A DNA stretch of 64,000 nucleotides from Mactromeris polynyma (GCA_032209605.1 JASFXZ010000001.1:35406619-35470618); one strand, 5' to 3'; positions 49,255-62,099 are shown, counted from the first letter of the stretch. The notes: generated by a model from the sequence alone, not told the origin. Made by a program: numbers and translations.

Positions 49255-51418
49255 CGACCGGAAGCTTGTATCAAGTGTGTACAAGACTGGTGACATTTAT
49301 TATCTGTAAGACTGGTGACATTGTTGGACAGGTGACATCTAATCGCTATAATGCTGGAGACATTTATTCGCTGTAACACTGGTGAAATTTATTCAATGTA
49401 AGACGGGCGACAATTATTCACGGTGAGACGGGCGACATTTATTCACTGTAAGTCTGGTGACATGTATTCACTGTAAGACGGGTGACATTTATTCACTGTA
49501 AAGCTTGTGACATTTATTCACTGTAAGACGGGTGACATATATTCACTGTATGACTTGTGACATTTATTCACTGTAAGACAGGTGACATTTATTCACTGTA
49601 AGACGGGTAACATTTATTCACTGTAATGCTGGTGACATTTATTCACTGTAATTCTGGTGACATATATTCACTGTAATGCTGGTGACATTTATTCACTGTA
49701 ATGCTGGTGACATTTATTCACTGTAATGCTGGTGACATTTATTCACTGTAATGCTGGTGACATTTATTCACTGTAATGCTGGTGACATATATTCACTGTA
49801 AGGCTGGTGACATTTATTCACTGTAAGACGGGGGACATTTATTCACTGTAATGCTGGTGACATATATTCACTGTAAGGCTGGTGACATTTATTCACTGTA
49901 AGACGGATGGCATTTATTCACTGTAAGACGGGTGGCATTTATTCACTGTTAACATGTGACATTTATTCACTGTAAAACAGGTGACATTTATTCATTGTAA
50001 ACAGGTGACATTTATTTACTGTTAGGCCTGTGACATTTATTCCCAGGAAAATAGGTGACATTTATTTACTGTAAGACTGGTGACATTTATTCACTGTAAG
50101 ACGGGTGACATTTATTCATTGTAAGGCTGGTGACATTTATTCACTGTAAGACGGGTGACATTTATTCACTGTAAAACTTGTGACATTTATTCACTGTAAG
50201 ACGGGTGACATTTATTCACTGTAAGACGGGTGACATTTATTCACTGTAAGACGGGTGACATTTATTCACTGTAAGATGGGTGTACATATTTTTACTGGAA
50301 AGCTTGTGACATTTATTCATTGTTATACGGGTGACATTTATTCGCTGTAAGACGGGTGACATTTATTCACTGTAGGACTGGTGACATTTATTCACTGTAA
50401 GACTGGTTACATTTATTCACTTAAAGGCTGGTGACATTTATCAACTGTAAGACTGGCAACATTTATTCACTGTAATCATGTGACATTTATTCACCGTAAT
50501 CATGTGACATGTATTTACTCTAAGGCTGGTGACATTTATTCACTGTTAACATATGACATTTATGCACTGTAAAACAAGTGACATTTATTCACTGTAAAAC
50601 AAGTGACATTTATTCACTGTAAAACAAGTGACATTTTTTCACTGTAAACAGGTGACATTTATTTACTGTTAGGCCTGTGACATTTATTCCCAGTAAAATA
50701 GGTGACATTTATTCACTGTAAGACTGGTGACATTTATTCACTGTAAGACTCAGGTGACATTTATTCACTGTAAAGCTTGTGACAGTTATTCACTGTCAGA
50801 CGGGTGACATTTATTCACTGTAAGACTAGTGACATTTATTCACTGTAAGACGGGTGACATTTATTCACTGTAAGACTCAGGTGACATTTATTTACTGTAA
50901 GGCTGGTGACATTTATTCACTGTTAACATGTGACATTTATTTACTGTAAGACGGATGACATTTATTCACTGTAAGATGGGTGACATTTATTCACTGTAAG
51001 ACGGGTGATATTTATTCACTGTAAGACGGGTGACATTTATTCACTGTAAGATGGGTGACATTTATTCACTGTATGACGGGTGACATTTATTCACTGTAAG
51101 ACGGGTGACATTTATTCACTGTTAACATGTGACATGTATTCACTGTAAGATGGGTGACATTTATTCACTGTAAGACGGGTGACATTTGTTCACTGTAAGA
51201 CGGGTGACATTTATTCACTGTAAGACGGGGGACATTTATTCACTGTAAGACGAGTGACATTTATTCACTGTAAGACGGGTGACATTTATTCACTGTAAGA
51301 CGGGGGACATTTATTCACTGTAAGACGGGTGACATTTATTCACTGTAAGACGGGTGACATTTATTCACTGTAAGACGGGGGACATTTATTCACTGTAAGA
51401 CGGGGGACATTTATTCTC
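49255..51418. repeat. 25-bp satellite array, about 85 copies
   Basis: Units of GTGACATTTATTCACTGTAA plus a five-base variable end such as GACGG, TGCTG or AACAG. A few units are shortened (AACAT) or carry an extra CTCAG. The right part is the most uniform, the edges the most diverged. There are no spacers or open frames. Confidence 0.97.
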
Positions 51419-53034
51419 GATAGACAGTTATCAACCTTTATTCTCTGTCGGACTTGTGATATTTAATGATTTTAGCATGAACACCTACATTTACGCGTTT
51501 TTATTTTACTCTATCAAAAGTACAAAAATACAAACATTTGTACTTAACATAAACATACACTTAGAATTTGTATTACATGCCTGTTCAAATAGTTACCTAT
51601 CTTTTTGGGTCATTGCTTTTAAAGTCAAAATGTATGGCATAAAAGTGCAAATGGAGAGTACATTGTATATCTCACAGACGCAGACTATCCGTCAGTTTTG
51701 ACAAAACAAGCAGGTTGTAAATTTAATGATTAAAACGGCGCTAAGTACTCAATCTTTCGCTTTAACCGAATTCAACCCAATCTGTTCGAGTACAAAAAGC
51801 ATACAGCTTGGTGTCTCTGATTACAGTCTTAGATAGTGCAAACTCGTAAAACAATAGAAGGCTTATTATGTACGAGAAACTACGATCCTGAAAATGCACA
51901 ATTCTATTAAAACGCACAAGGCTGTAGATTTAAAGAGCGGTTTAAAAATCATCGTTCTTTTGTGACTAGCAAGTGGACCCTGGCCCGTTATCCGACACAC
52001 TCAGCTGCGTGTATTTAAAGTCATTGGATTCATTATGCGGACACACCTTGACAAATAAATGTTTTAGCGTCAATACACTGTTCATCCTGTTTGCTGACAA
52101 AGTTTTCTGATTTCAAAATGAGGAAAAGAATACAACATGAGTCATACACTCATTCACAGAGATATATTGGCTATCGACTGGCAATAAATTGTTAACGAGT
52201 CAGGATATGAACTCGTATATCCCATAAATTATTTATTGCACATATATCCCTTTATAGATCTATACCGGTATTTATATATATTCTCAGAAGTCATATTTAC
52301 GGCGGACCGATTCTTTATGTAGAATTTGTGAGATTTTATTTTACGAATTTAAAAACGAATTTATAGTGTGTTATTTAAGCAATTTTCATTCATGTTACTC
52401 TTAGTAGAAACATATTTTCAAAGATTGTTTTGATCTGCCCTTATTCCAAACTGTTTCAAAGACAGATGTGGTCTGGCGTATATCTCCGAAGAATTTTTCT
52501 TTTTTCCTTTTTAATATCAATTATATATTCATGTATTTAATTACATCAATAATTGCCTCGAGAAGCTATATCTTATATATTACCGTGTAATTAAGTATTA
52601 TTGATTTCCAGAGTTCAATTATAATACAGTTTAGATAACAAAGATAACCGATATTCTAACCTAGTGACTTACGGGACTTCAAAGAATTCTACACAATTTA
52701 TCATAAAAGAAAAAGTGTACCTTTATATCCCATTGACCGAGTTTCTTTCGTATGAAGTCTTATTCTTATAGCTTAAGTAAACATTGAAATCCGTTAGAAT
52801 AGCTATCATTGACATGCGAAGATTTTAGATGGTAATATATTATTTGAAAATGTTGTAAATCTTATTGAAATGATTGTATTGTGCAGTTGTATTAACCGCG
52901 AACGCATGAATAAATTACCTGGACAATTACATATCAAAATAGGTGTATTGAAATGTTCGTGTTTGTCTGTAAGCTTGACAGAGACAACGCCGCGGTTGTG
53001 TTTTGATACTATTATATATAGAGGCACTTCGATC
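51419..53034. other. Gene-free AT-rich stretch
   Basis: The open frame at 51456-51701 has no recognisable feature. No repeat family is seen. Confidence 0.45.
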
Positions 53035-53035
53035 A

Positions 53036-53136
53036 CCAACTATGGTGACTATGGTGACTATGGCGACTATGGCGACTATGGTGACTATGGTGACTATGGT
53101 GACTATGGCGACTATGGTGACTATGGTGACTATGGT
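53036..53136. repeat. 9-bp tandem repeat (CTATGGTGA)n
   Basis: About 11 copies of CTATGGTGA or CTATGGCGA. It is divisible by three, so open frames (GDYGDY, TMVTMV and their complements) appear on both strands. They are artefacts. Confidence 0.95.
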
Positions 53137-54465
53137 TGATGATAAACTTAAGAGTAAAGTTGTGAGAGCAAGCTTGAGTAATAGCAAGTGATACTATCAG
53201 ATCAAGTTGGTATTCTCTGGTTGACAATGACAAGTCAACGTAATCGCCTACTCCTAGTGTAAGTATTAGCGAATGGAATAAAATATTTCTCAATTTAAAC
53301 AGTTTGCTACAAAAATTCATAACATGGTCAATCATATCTTCACACAACAGTAAACACATAGTGCAAGTTTGTACATAGCGCCTAGAAAATGATTTACCCA
53401 TCACGAGAGCATTTCCTTACATAAATTGACATGGATCGGTCCTGAAAATTCATAAACCTATTCCCGGTCAATCTAACAGCACAACAGAGATGAAATTTAA
53501 AAAAAGTGACGTATGTACGGAGTTACGGACGACGGACAAATACCTATTACCGAAGTTGACCACGTATTTTAGCTCATGTAGGTTTAAAACGAAGCGCATT
53601 ATCGATCATTATCCATAAAAAAAATCCACACTTAATTACTTCACTGAAATTCTATCCACGATTTATAATGGGAACTATAAATCAAGTTTTGAGATATGAT
53701 ACTGCACGGCATGAAATGCGGTTGTTAATTTTACTCTTTCACGTTTAAGCCATACTTGCCACTTCTACATTTCAAAATCCTTGACCCATGAAACATAATT
53801 TCATCGTTAAATTCATATTAACATTTTGTCCAAGTCATTACTCGAAATGATATTGCGTCGCATAAAATATTGGGTTGTATTTAAATGATATATACACTAT
53901 AGATACAGTACAACCTTCACACGGCAACAACCCTTAGGATACGGACATTGTGACTTTTGTTGAGAGGTTGTGGCTTGTAGTAAGTAAATTCTCCCCACAA
54001 GAAGACATGAACATGCTATTGAAGAGGATGTTGTTACATAATTCAATTCTTAATTCAATTCTTTATTTCGATGATTCAGGCAACCTGCCCATACAGCACA
54101 CCATAGGAGACAGCTGTGTTGTGGATTTTACACGGTATCTACCGGTACGTGTATTAATTAAAGCAATTCATATTCTGTCTAATATCTTTAATTTCTTTAT
54201 ATATGAATTTTTGTTTTAGTCCAGAAAATCGAATAATCTAAATAGCGCTCTTGAGACAATACTCAAATCTATGTTTAAATACTATAGTGCCTACTATCCA
54301 ATTATTGCCTAACATGATTTGTCAAAACGATCGTGATTATACCGGCCATAAGTACTAAGCTATACAAGAACCATTTCACAGTTTTTAAGAAACCGCTAGA
54401 TACACCTGTTGATTTAGATTGCAGTAAGCTATAAAACAATTAAACTATCGAAAAGTCGATTTGTA
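53137..54465. other. Gene-free stretch
   Basis: Contains a GAGAGGTTGTGGCTTGTAGT fragment at about 53960, distantly like the repeat at 22640. No gene is supported. Confidence 0.4.
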
Positions 54466-54755
54466 GCGGATCCGTGGTCCAGTAGTTACGCGCTTGACTA
54501 GTATTCCAGGGGTCGCAGGTTCAATCCCCCGCTCCACCACTAACAGTACTAATAGTCTTTCGGATAGAGACAAAAACCAAGGTCCCGTGTACGATGCTTT
54601 ACATCGGGCACGTAAAAGAACCAGGGGTTTCTGGAACTGGGCTGCATCTCCTGTATCATGCACTATCCTCCAAAAATCTAAAATGACTAACATTCTTCAT
54701 GAGGCGTCGCCCATATGGGAAACTGGTTGCGACGATAAATAAACGTAACTACAAA
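54466..54755 (+). mobile_element. tRNA-derived SINE, family 1, near full length
   Basis: The tRNA-like head (GCGGATCCGTGGTCCAG at 5', B box GGTTCAATCCC, closing GCTCCACCAC) is followed by CTAACAGTACTAATAGTCTT and then by the body shared with 43027. It ends ATAAATAAACGTAACTACAA, A-rich. This copy has both the trailer missing from 43027 and the body missing from 12392. The open frames on both strands here are accidental. Confidence 0.85.
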
Positions 54756-56285
54756 AACGTCGATAACAACCAGTCACATCACACTCATCGATTCAGATCA
54801 CTTTGTGATGATCTAGTGAATAATTTCAATACACAAAATGGCCTGTAACTTCTTTTATCTATAGAATAAATTATATTTTCCTCAATATTTGGGCATCAGA
54901 CCGAACATGATGGTAGACGGCTCGACTTGAAATTTCAACACCACTATGTAATTATTGATTGATTTCTATAGCTTCAATTATGTATTTCTAAACTATGGTG
55001 ATCAGTTGGCCCCAAACTATCAGGACTCCAGTACTCGGGATTATAAGGGATACTTACACTTAGCGCTCAAATCTCTGATCACAAAATTTACTCTTATTAG
55101 TCTGATAGAGGAAATTTGAGTGTCGAAAATGTCTATAACTAAATATTATGTGTGTTCCTTTTTTCTTTGAGATTTTAGTGTGATTTTGAGATATGAGAGT
55201 AATTATTAGGTTGTATTACCACACTCTACACTACACTTAATAATTTCTCCCTTAGCCAATGTTCACACTAAATTCTCTACGAAAATGAGCCACAAAGAAT
55301 AAGAGGTTCCAACCATTGCTAACTGTTCAAAGTTTTCTCACAAGGAGCTGACAACTTCCCAACATGAACACATGGTGGAGGTCGAATGAATTTTATGTAT
55401 TAAATATAGAAAATCAAATATCTGAATTAACCCTCATTGGTACTGATAAGCCAATTCTTAAATAGCATCACTTAGTGGTTCTAGCTCATGTGGTTATTAA
55501 ATGTAAATCATTTATCTAGGAAATAACCTCTTTAATATATTACAGATTTTACCACGAGAAGCAATCAACCTGTTACATTTCATAGCAAAACAAAAACATC
55601 AAATCCACAGGGTACACTATACTAAGCACGTATACAGTGCAGGGCCTTGAATGTATAAACCTCACTTCTCGCTCTGTACACAACACTGAGCACTGTCAAT
55701 TTTGACGGAGAGGTTTTCCATTTGAGCGATCTTGTAAAAAGTCGTAAATTCAAAAACGCCGCCAAATCAAAACCAGACCAAAAACACCAACTTTCAAACC
55801 GCAAAATTATCTACGTGAACAATTTAATGGTTATAATCAAGCTTACACTCAAAACTCAGATGCACGCTCAAATATCTAAGAAAAAGGACGCGATGAACAC
55901 GCAGCCACCATTTATATTACATTTCATTTACTAAAATGTTCAAAATCATACTCAGCTGAGTCAATATTGACTGGGCGGTGAGTGTTCGTTGGTTAGTTAA
56001 GGATATACGACAGAACTCCTGAAATTTGTTGGTTTCTGACAAATATTATGCCAGAGCAAGCCACAGGTACCAGGATTATGACTAACCATTTTCTTCGACT
56101 GCTATTGACTAATAAAATGTCTAACACAAATCTTAGCTAAATCAGTGTATTGAACTTAGCAATATCACTTATGATTTCACGAGAAATCGTGAACGAAAGT
56201 ACGAGTATAGTGTACTGGCGATTTCACTGTTCACCATTCTAACCAAAACAAGAAGTGGAATTGGGATCTGTGAGACAATGCACAG
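54756..56285. other. Gene-free AT-rich stretch
   Basis: The open frames at 55622-55804 and 55722-55934 show nothing recognisable. No supported gene or RNA. Confidence 0.4.
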
Positions 56286-56803
56286 GACATAGTCACATAT
56301 ACCGGGTACAGCAGGGTTTAATATCCACATATACCGGGTACAACAGGGTTAAATAGCCACATATACCGGGTACAACAGGGTTAAATAGCCACATATACCG
56401 GGTACAACAGGGTTAAATAGCCACATATACCGGGTACAACAGGGTTAAATAGCCACATACACCGGGTACAGCAGGGTTAAATAGCCATATATACCGGGTA
56501 CAACAGGGTTAAATAGCCACATATACCGGGTACAACATGGTTAAAAAGCCACATATACCGGGTACAGCAGGGTTAAATAGCCACATATACCGGGTACAGC
56601 AGGGTTAAATAGCTACATATACCGGGTACAGCAGGGTTAAATAGCCACATATACCGGGTACAGCAGGGTTAAATAGCCACATATACCGGGTACAGCAGGG
56701 TTAAATAGCCACACATATACCGGGTACAGCAGGGTTAAATAGCCACATATACCGGGTACAGCAGGGTTAAATAGCCACATATACCAGGTACAGCAGGGTT
56801 AAA
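56286..56803. repeat. 32-bp tandem array, about 16 copies
   Basis: Units contain ACATATACCGGGTACAGCAG followed by GGTTAAATAGCC. The left half mostly has CAACAG and the right half CAGCAG, which suggests separate local expansions. Confidence 0.97.
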
Positions 56804-57639
56804 AATGTCTGAACATCAATTTATTGTTTCAATGAAAGGAAGTTCATGTATTTATTAATTACTCACATATACATAGTGCGTAGATAATATATACTCTAAC
56901 ATATCTTAGTACTTATCAGTGTATATCAATATGATATAAAGCAATGAAAAGAATTCCAGTTGGTATTAATACGTGTGAATCCCTTAACATGCATAATGAA
57001 CGAGTCATTTAACGATTTTAAAATCAAAGGTTGATATAACAACTACGTGCATTATCTATAAAACCCGTCCGCTAACTTCAAAACCAAGACAACAGTTCGC
57101 TTATAAGTGGCTTACCCAACCTACCATTTCCCCTTGAACCACGTAAACCCGTCTATTTCTCCATTCATCCTGAATTGAATTGTTTTTTCCGGAATTAAAC
57201 CCAATTTTAAACACATACCTGATCAATGACACATACAGATAAATGTAGCCAGTTTGGCAAAATCATTGGCATGTTATCCAAGAATTCCTAACGATTTCTG
57301 GGCTGTAAATAATCGATCGAGACTTCATATTTCAAAACAGACTGGGCAATTTGCAACGAAAACACAAAAATAAACTGATTGGCTCATTACATGCGAATCA
57401 AGATCTTGTTTTAGAAGTTAGCAGATTCAACAGGTGTGCTGTATATAATGACGTAAATAGATGGAAGCATTAATTAAAATATTTGTTAATACCCGCAACA
57501 GAAACTCGTAGTAAATACAACTGAACGTGCAATAACAATAGAAATCAAAGTACTGAGATGTCCACTTTATACAGTAAAATCATATAGCTTGCATCGCAGA
57601 AACGATCGTTACTCGTGTATAACTTCGTATCGAGACTTT
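56804..57639. other. Gene-free AT-rich stretch
   Basis: No open frame or repeat that I can support. Confidence 0.45.
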
Positions 57640-57850
57640 AAGTCACATTAACAGCCAGGGTCGTGTAGTGACCATTCCAGCTTTTATGACGGAGGAAGAC
57701 CCTAGGCAGACACCTATATGGGTAGAACCACCGACCTTCCGTAAGCCAGCTGGATAGCTCCCTTACTTACAGGTGAGAGTCGAACCCAAATAGGTGAGGG
57801 ACAAGTGATTTTAAGTTAACGACCACAACTCCTCGACCAAGGAGGTCCCT
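57640..57850 (-). mobile_element. tRNA-derived SINE, family 3
   Basis: On the minus strand, GGTCGAGGAGTTGTGGTCG stands in the A-box region and GGGTTCGACTCTCACC as the B box. They are followed by CCAGCTGGCTTACGGAAGG, TCGGTGGTTCTACCCA, GGGTCTTCCTCCGTCA and AAAGCTGGAATGGTCACTAC. This body is familiar to me as a common molluscan SINE type. The expected 3' end after the last block is missing, so the copy is truncated. Confidence 0.65.
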
Positions 57851-58268
57851 TATTATGCGTCACTCTACGAATACACTAATAGAATATAGAATGGATTGTA
57901 TATCATTGCATCATTTGAGATCAGAAGGTAATAATGGTGACATAACAAAGTAACTGTTTTATCACAGAGTTCCTAAGATACGGCACACTGTGACTACAGA
58001 CTTTGGCAGAATAAGGACAAATTTTAAACTGACCAACATGGAAGGCTGCTTAATAAAAATTCAGTTTAACTAAACATTTAATAATACAAACTACAGACAA
58101 GGTACTTGATTTCTAAATATGAATTCCATGAAATATTGAGAATGTATATCCAACATGTTCAGAAAATGAACAAACAGAAATTACAAAAATAATCCAAAAG
58201 TCAAACACAAATCCATTGCGATTTGGTCCCATACCAATGGAAAGGCACATAATATATACACAAACATA
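57851..58268 (-). other. 3' flank of the RING/NHL gene
   Basis: Downstream region of the gene on the minus strand. I see no canonical AATAAA in the first 230 bp after the stop, so its poly(A) signal is unclear. Confidence 0.4.
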
Positions 58269-59951
58269 TCACTCATCATCTTTTTCGGGTTCCGAAACAG
58301 TTTGATTAAAAACTCGAACTGTTCTCTTCCAATCCCCCACCCACAAGTCCCCGCACGCGTCGATCGCGATACTTAGCGGCCCAGAGAGTCCACATGTAGT
58401 AGAAGTCACCGCAGTTTGTAAGAAATGTCCATTGGTCGAGTATAGGTTAATTCTATCACTCCGGAAGTCCGCCACGTATATGATGCCTTGCGAGTTGCAT
58501 GCTACACCTCGTGGTGCCATGCCATCGGTGCGTAGTTTTGCTTTGACATGCCCTGTGCTATCAAACACGACAATCTCGCCGGCACTGGACTGGTAATCTG
58601 ACACACATATGTCACCGTTCGTGTTTATATCCACTTTATACGGCATTTTAATATCCCCAGTATTTGTTCCTCCGAATGCAGTCACAATGCGACCTTCAGG
58701 AGTGTAAACTATTACGTCAATTCCGGTGCAAGCCACTATATTCCCGTTCTCATACACAGCAATCCCTTGTGGAGTTCTTGGGCAATGAAACAAGGTGGTA
58801 AGGTCATGAGAATCATTAAGCATTTTTATATTGGAATGACAAGCGACGTACACATTTCCGCGGATGTCTGAAGCAATATCATGGACGTCCTCTCCAATAT
58901 CTATAGGTCTGCTACGCCTACTGCCATTCTTTGAGCACAGTTGTACGTAATTTTGGTATCCGATCCACGCCTCGCTACTGTTAATTGGGCAAATACTATG
59001 GACGGCACCAGGGCACTGGAATGCTTTAAGTAAGTTACATGTCAAGGGTCGTGCCAGAAAAACTCTGACGCCAACCTTCCCCATAATGTCAAGGGTTGCG
59101 TCACAGAGCGGTTTTGTGGTGAATTTAATATGCACATTCTCTTCGGAAATCTGGTTGGATAAATGTATTAGATCTTTCATTGAACGTTCAACTTTCCGGC
59201 TCGTGTTTGCATCATTGTACGTCAACCAGCGGAGTGTTTGTCGATGTCTTTTAATACAATCTTTGATTTGCTCAATGAAATCACCAATGGTTTTCTTCTG
59301 TCTTGACAATTCAGCGGAATGCCTCAGCTTACTCTCGGTGATACTACGAACCATAGACTCTACGCGTGAGTCAATCATCGCTTTTAAATTTTTGACATAG
59401 TCAGTGATTCGTCCGATTTCCCTTTCCGTATCTGAATTCATCTGATCAATTGCTTTTACAAGCGCATTATGTTTTTCTTCCACGCTCACTAACACGTCAA
59501 ATTCCAGACGATCAATCAATTCTTCAAGTGTCTCACCGTTCGTTTGTCCAGAGTCTGGCTCACTAAATAAGAGATCGTCGTTGGATACATCAAACTTATC
59601 ACTAACGTTGTCAAAATCCACATTAATGTATTCACCCTCAGTTGTCTCACAAACTGGACAACCGTTTTTCACTATTTTGTGTTGTTCTAAACATTTGGAG
59701 CAAAAGGTATGCAAACATTTTAAATTCGTCGAATCTTTCGACAAAACTTGACAAACGTCACATTCGGCATTCATCGGTAATTTCCGGTATTGACCGAGTT
59801 TTGGGGATCGGCATCCTTCGGATGTCAAGCTCTCTCTGCTGGAATTTAAACATTGGCTGAAACAGTTCGACTTTCCACTGGTTGGAAATGAACGACTCAA
59901 AGCATTTGCTCGATCGCCTATCCGTAACTTTTTAATCCGAATATCCATCAT
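58269..59951 (-). CDS. TRIM-like RING, coiled-coil, NHL-repeat protein, 560 residues
   Basis: Residues 64-101 form a C3HC4 RING finger (C64, C67, C79, H81, C84, C87, C98, C101), the usual ubiquitin E3 ligase module. About residues 140-270 are a charged helical coiled coil, the usual dimerisation part. Residues 310-550 contain NHL-type blades, for example GIAVYENGNIVACTG (395-409), KVDINTNGDICVSDY (439-453), GVACNSQGIIYVADF (482-496) and IAIDACGDLWVGDW (528-541). Such beta-propellers bind protein or RNA partners. No B-box zinc finger is visible between RING and coiled coil, unlike classic TRIM2/3/32/71. Bivalves have many such intronless or B-box-less TRIM-like genes, often linked to immunity, but the target here is unknown. 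The second ATG (59948) has the better context (A at -3, G at +4). The frame is intact. Confidence 0.92.
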   Translation of the reverse strand: MMDIRIKKLRIGDRANALSRSFPTSGKSNCFSQCLNSSRESLTSEGCRSPKLGQYRKLPMNAECDVCQVLSKDSTNLKCLHTFCSKCLEQHKIVKNGCPVCETTEGEYINVDFDNVSDKFDVSNDDLLFSEPDSGQTNGETLEELIDRLEFDVLVSVEEKHNALVKAIDQMNSDTEREIGRITDYVKNLKAMIDSRVESMVRSITESKLRHSAELSRQKKTIGDFIEQIKDCIKRHRQTLRWLTYNDANTSRKVERSMKDLIHLSNQISEENVHIKFTTKPLCDATLDIMGKVGVRVFLARPLTCNLLKAFQCPGAVHSICPINSSEAWIGYQNYVQLCSKNGSRRSRPIDIGEDVHDIASDIRGNVYVACHSNIKMLNDSHDLTTLFHCPRTPQGIAVYENGNIVACTGIDVIVYTPEGRIVTAFGGTNTGDIKMPYKVDINTNGDICVSDYQSSAGEIVVFDSTGHVKAKLRTDGMAPRGVACNSQGIIYVADFRSDRINLYSTNGHFLQTAVTSTTCGLSGPLSIAIDACGDLWVGDWKRTVRVFNQTVSEPEKDDE

Positions 59952-60368
59952 GTAATGATCTAAAACTGAAAAAATCCAAGCGTTTGAAACAAAGATAAAT
60001 TGAAGAAAAAGAATCTCAACCTGCTATATAGCACTACAATGAATTTAATCTTTCGAAATGTGTTGAACTATCGATCAACTGCATTGATGTTTACGTCAAG
60101 TACAATGTATTAATAAATAAAGGCACGAACATAATTTGTGATGCAATCAGACACGAGTACTGGCATAAATAATAATAAATAAACATCTCGTTAAAAGTCA
60201 AAGAAAGGAGAAATGCTCGCGAGATTATACATCAAAGCGTACAAACATCAAAGCGTACAAAATGTGAAAATTAGAGAAACAAAGTTGTCAACAGGTATTT
60301 AACTCCTATAGGTATATTTGTGTAGAATTAAAAAGATTATGAAAAGCATGAAAAGAAAACTCGTTACC
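59952..60368 (-). other. Predicted 5' UTR intron of the RING/NHL gene
   Basis: On the minus strand, GGATTTTTTCAG ends at 59966, a good 3' splice site 14 bases before the ATG, and ATAATCAG|GTAACGA gives a matching donor at 60368/60367. This predicts an intron of about 402 bp and a non-coding first exon upstream. It is inferred from splice motifs only. Confidence 0.45.
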
Positions 60369-61823
60369 TGATTATTCACAGTTAATCAACAAGTTATGGT
60401 AGATTGTATTCAACGATTGAGCGAGCTTCATCGTACAATCCGTGGTTATAAAGAGTTTACGTTATGTTATGTAAAACCTCACAGATAAAAGACTGTGTGT
60501 TTACTGTCCTAGTTTTGTAACAGCTAATATATTTTACAAACAAGATTTATTTCCATGATTTCTCGAACCACATGCTCCTCAATAGTACAAACAACTTGAA
60601 TACTTTAAGCGTGTACGAGCATAACTTCCGCTGATAGAAATCATAGTTTAAATACTTGCTTAACGCATGAAAGCGATGTTATGGAGGACAGTACACAAAT
60701 ACTTTAACTTACGTTGCCAGCTATAAGCGAACGAATTTCATCATAAAGTCAACTGTAACGCTCTTTATATCTTATGTTTACATTTTTCCTATGTTATTTT
60801 CAGGGTCATGGAGAGGTCATGTTAGTAATGATGTCTATATTCAGACCGAATTTGCTCTTTACTGGTAGTTAATTTTATCTATGTACAGTTTAAAAGCTCT
60901 ATAAATAGGGCACCGGGTCGTATTCACGCATACTATCGGACGGGGTCGGACTGGCACACTGGTGATTCACCGACTTGTATGAATGAATGTAAACAAACAG
61001 ACGAGCTATGCGTGTATAGAATGTATGAGAGAGTACTTGCACAAAAACATATGTTAGTTACATAAAATATCGCATCACGTAGATTTATTATAGTAATTGA
61101 CTTCACTTTGGTGAGTACACATAAAATTATAATATACACAGATATCAGGCTGAATTTGACGCTATGAATATATTTACAAAAGTAAATACAAATATTGTTA
61201 CCAATAGATCTATATAGGTATTTTATGTATGCATATTCATGTGTATAGATGAATATGTTTAATCATACGTGATACGTGTGCATAGCAGGGGCGGCTCCAT
61301 GAGTTGGACTTATGGGGGGCGCGTAACTTTTGTGGTTTTGCCCGAGCCTCATAAAAAAGCAATGACTGTGTTTTATTCTTTGTTTACAAACATCATCATC
61401 ATGATAGAATATCGTGCTACAACAAATCAGTACCGCTTATTTGAATATCTTATAATTGAAGATCTCTGTAAATGTTCGTATTTATAAAAAATATATATAG
61501 TATCTATGTAGCATTTTTGAGTTGAGGTTATTTGAACGGTACAACCTCGCAACCATTACCACCCGAGACGAAATGTTAGTTATCTTCTCGCTTATACCAT
61601 TGTAGTGAGGAGATACTCACACAAGTAATCAAATTATGTACTGTTGTTCAGAGGGCTTCAGAGATATATTGGAAGCTGTAGTCTGCGAATTGTTTTTAAA
61701 AAGAAAGGTTAACAGGTCTATTGGCATACATCGCAAGCTTAAACGTGACATTATGTAAACAAGGAACATTCTGTCTAGTTCTTTTCATCACATCATATAT
61801 ATAGCAAGATATATCTTGAAATA
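60369..61823. other. Intergenic stretch with possible promoters
   Basis: The promoter of the RING/NHL gene should lie in the left part. CAGGGGCGGCTCCA at about 61287 resembles one end of a hAT-like MITE, but no partner end is found nearby. No gene is supported. Confidence 0.4.
60900..60907 (+). promoter_or_regulatory. Isolated TATA-box-like sequence
   Basis: CTATAAATAGGGC is a near-ideal TATA box on the plus strand. No open frame worth calling follows within 500 bp, so it is either the start of a spliced or non-coding transcript or chance. Confidence 0.2.
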
Positions 61824-62099
61824 AGATGTTCGGCGCAATTTAAAGGTTAAAATTTGTTGCGCAACATAAAAAATGCCGAGATGTTACAATTGCTGGTCAC
61901 TCCAGATCCAAAATGGATTTCGGTAAGTTCACCGAAAATAATTGGATTTCGGCAAGGTAACGTACCCCTTATCGAAAGGTTAACCAATCCGCGTCAAGGT
62001 TACAAACGTTGTTCGGTTGAAGAGAAATTGCCTTGGTGGTTAACGTAAGATTTAATTGGTTTACACAACACTGATGTTAGTACGGCTGCGCCGAAAAAC
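61824..62099 (+). mobile_element. MITE-like dispersed repeat, family A, copy 4
   Basis: The most complete uninterrupted copy: it starts AGATGTTCGGCGCAA and ends GGCTGCGCCGAAAAACT. It contains the CGTACCCCTTATCGAAAGG segment that is lost in copy 2 and serves as reference for the insertion point in copy 3. Non-coding. Confidence 0.85.

Noticed and set aside
52870..53404. Open frames on both strands around 53 kb with GDYGDY or HHSHHS repeats
   Set aside because: Artefacts of a 9-bp repeat.
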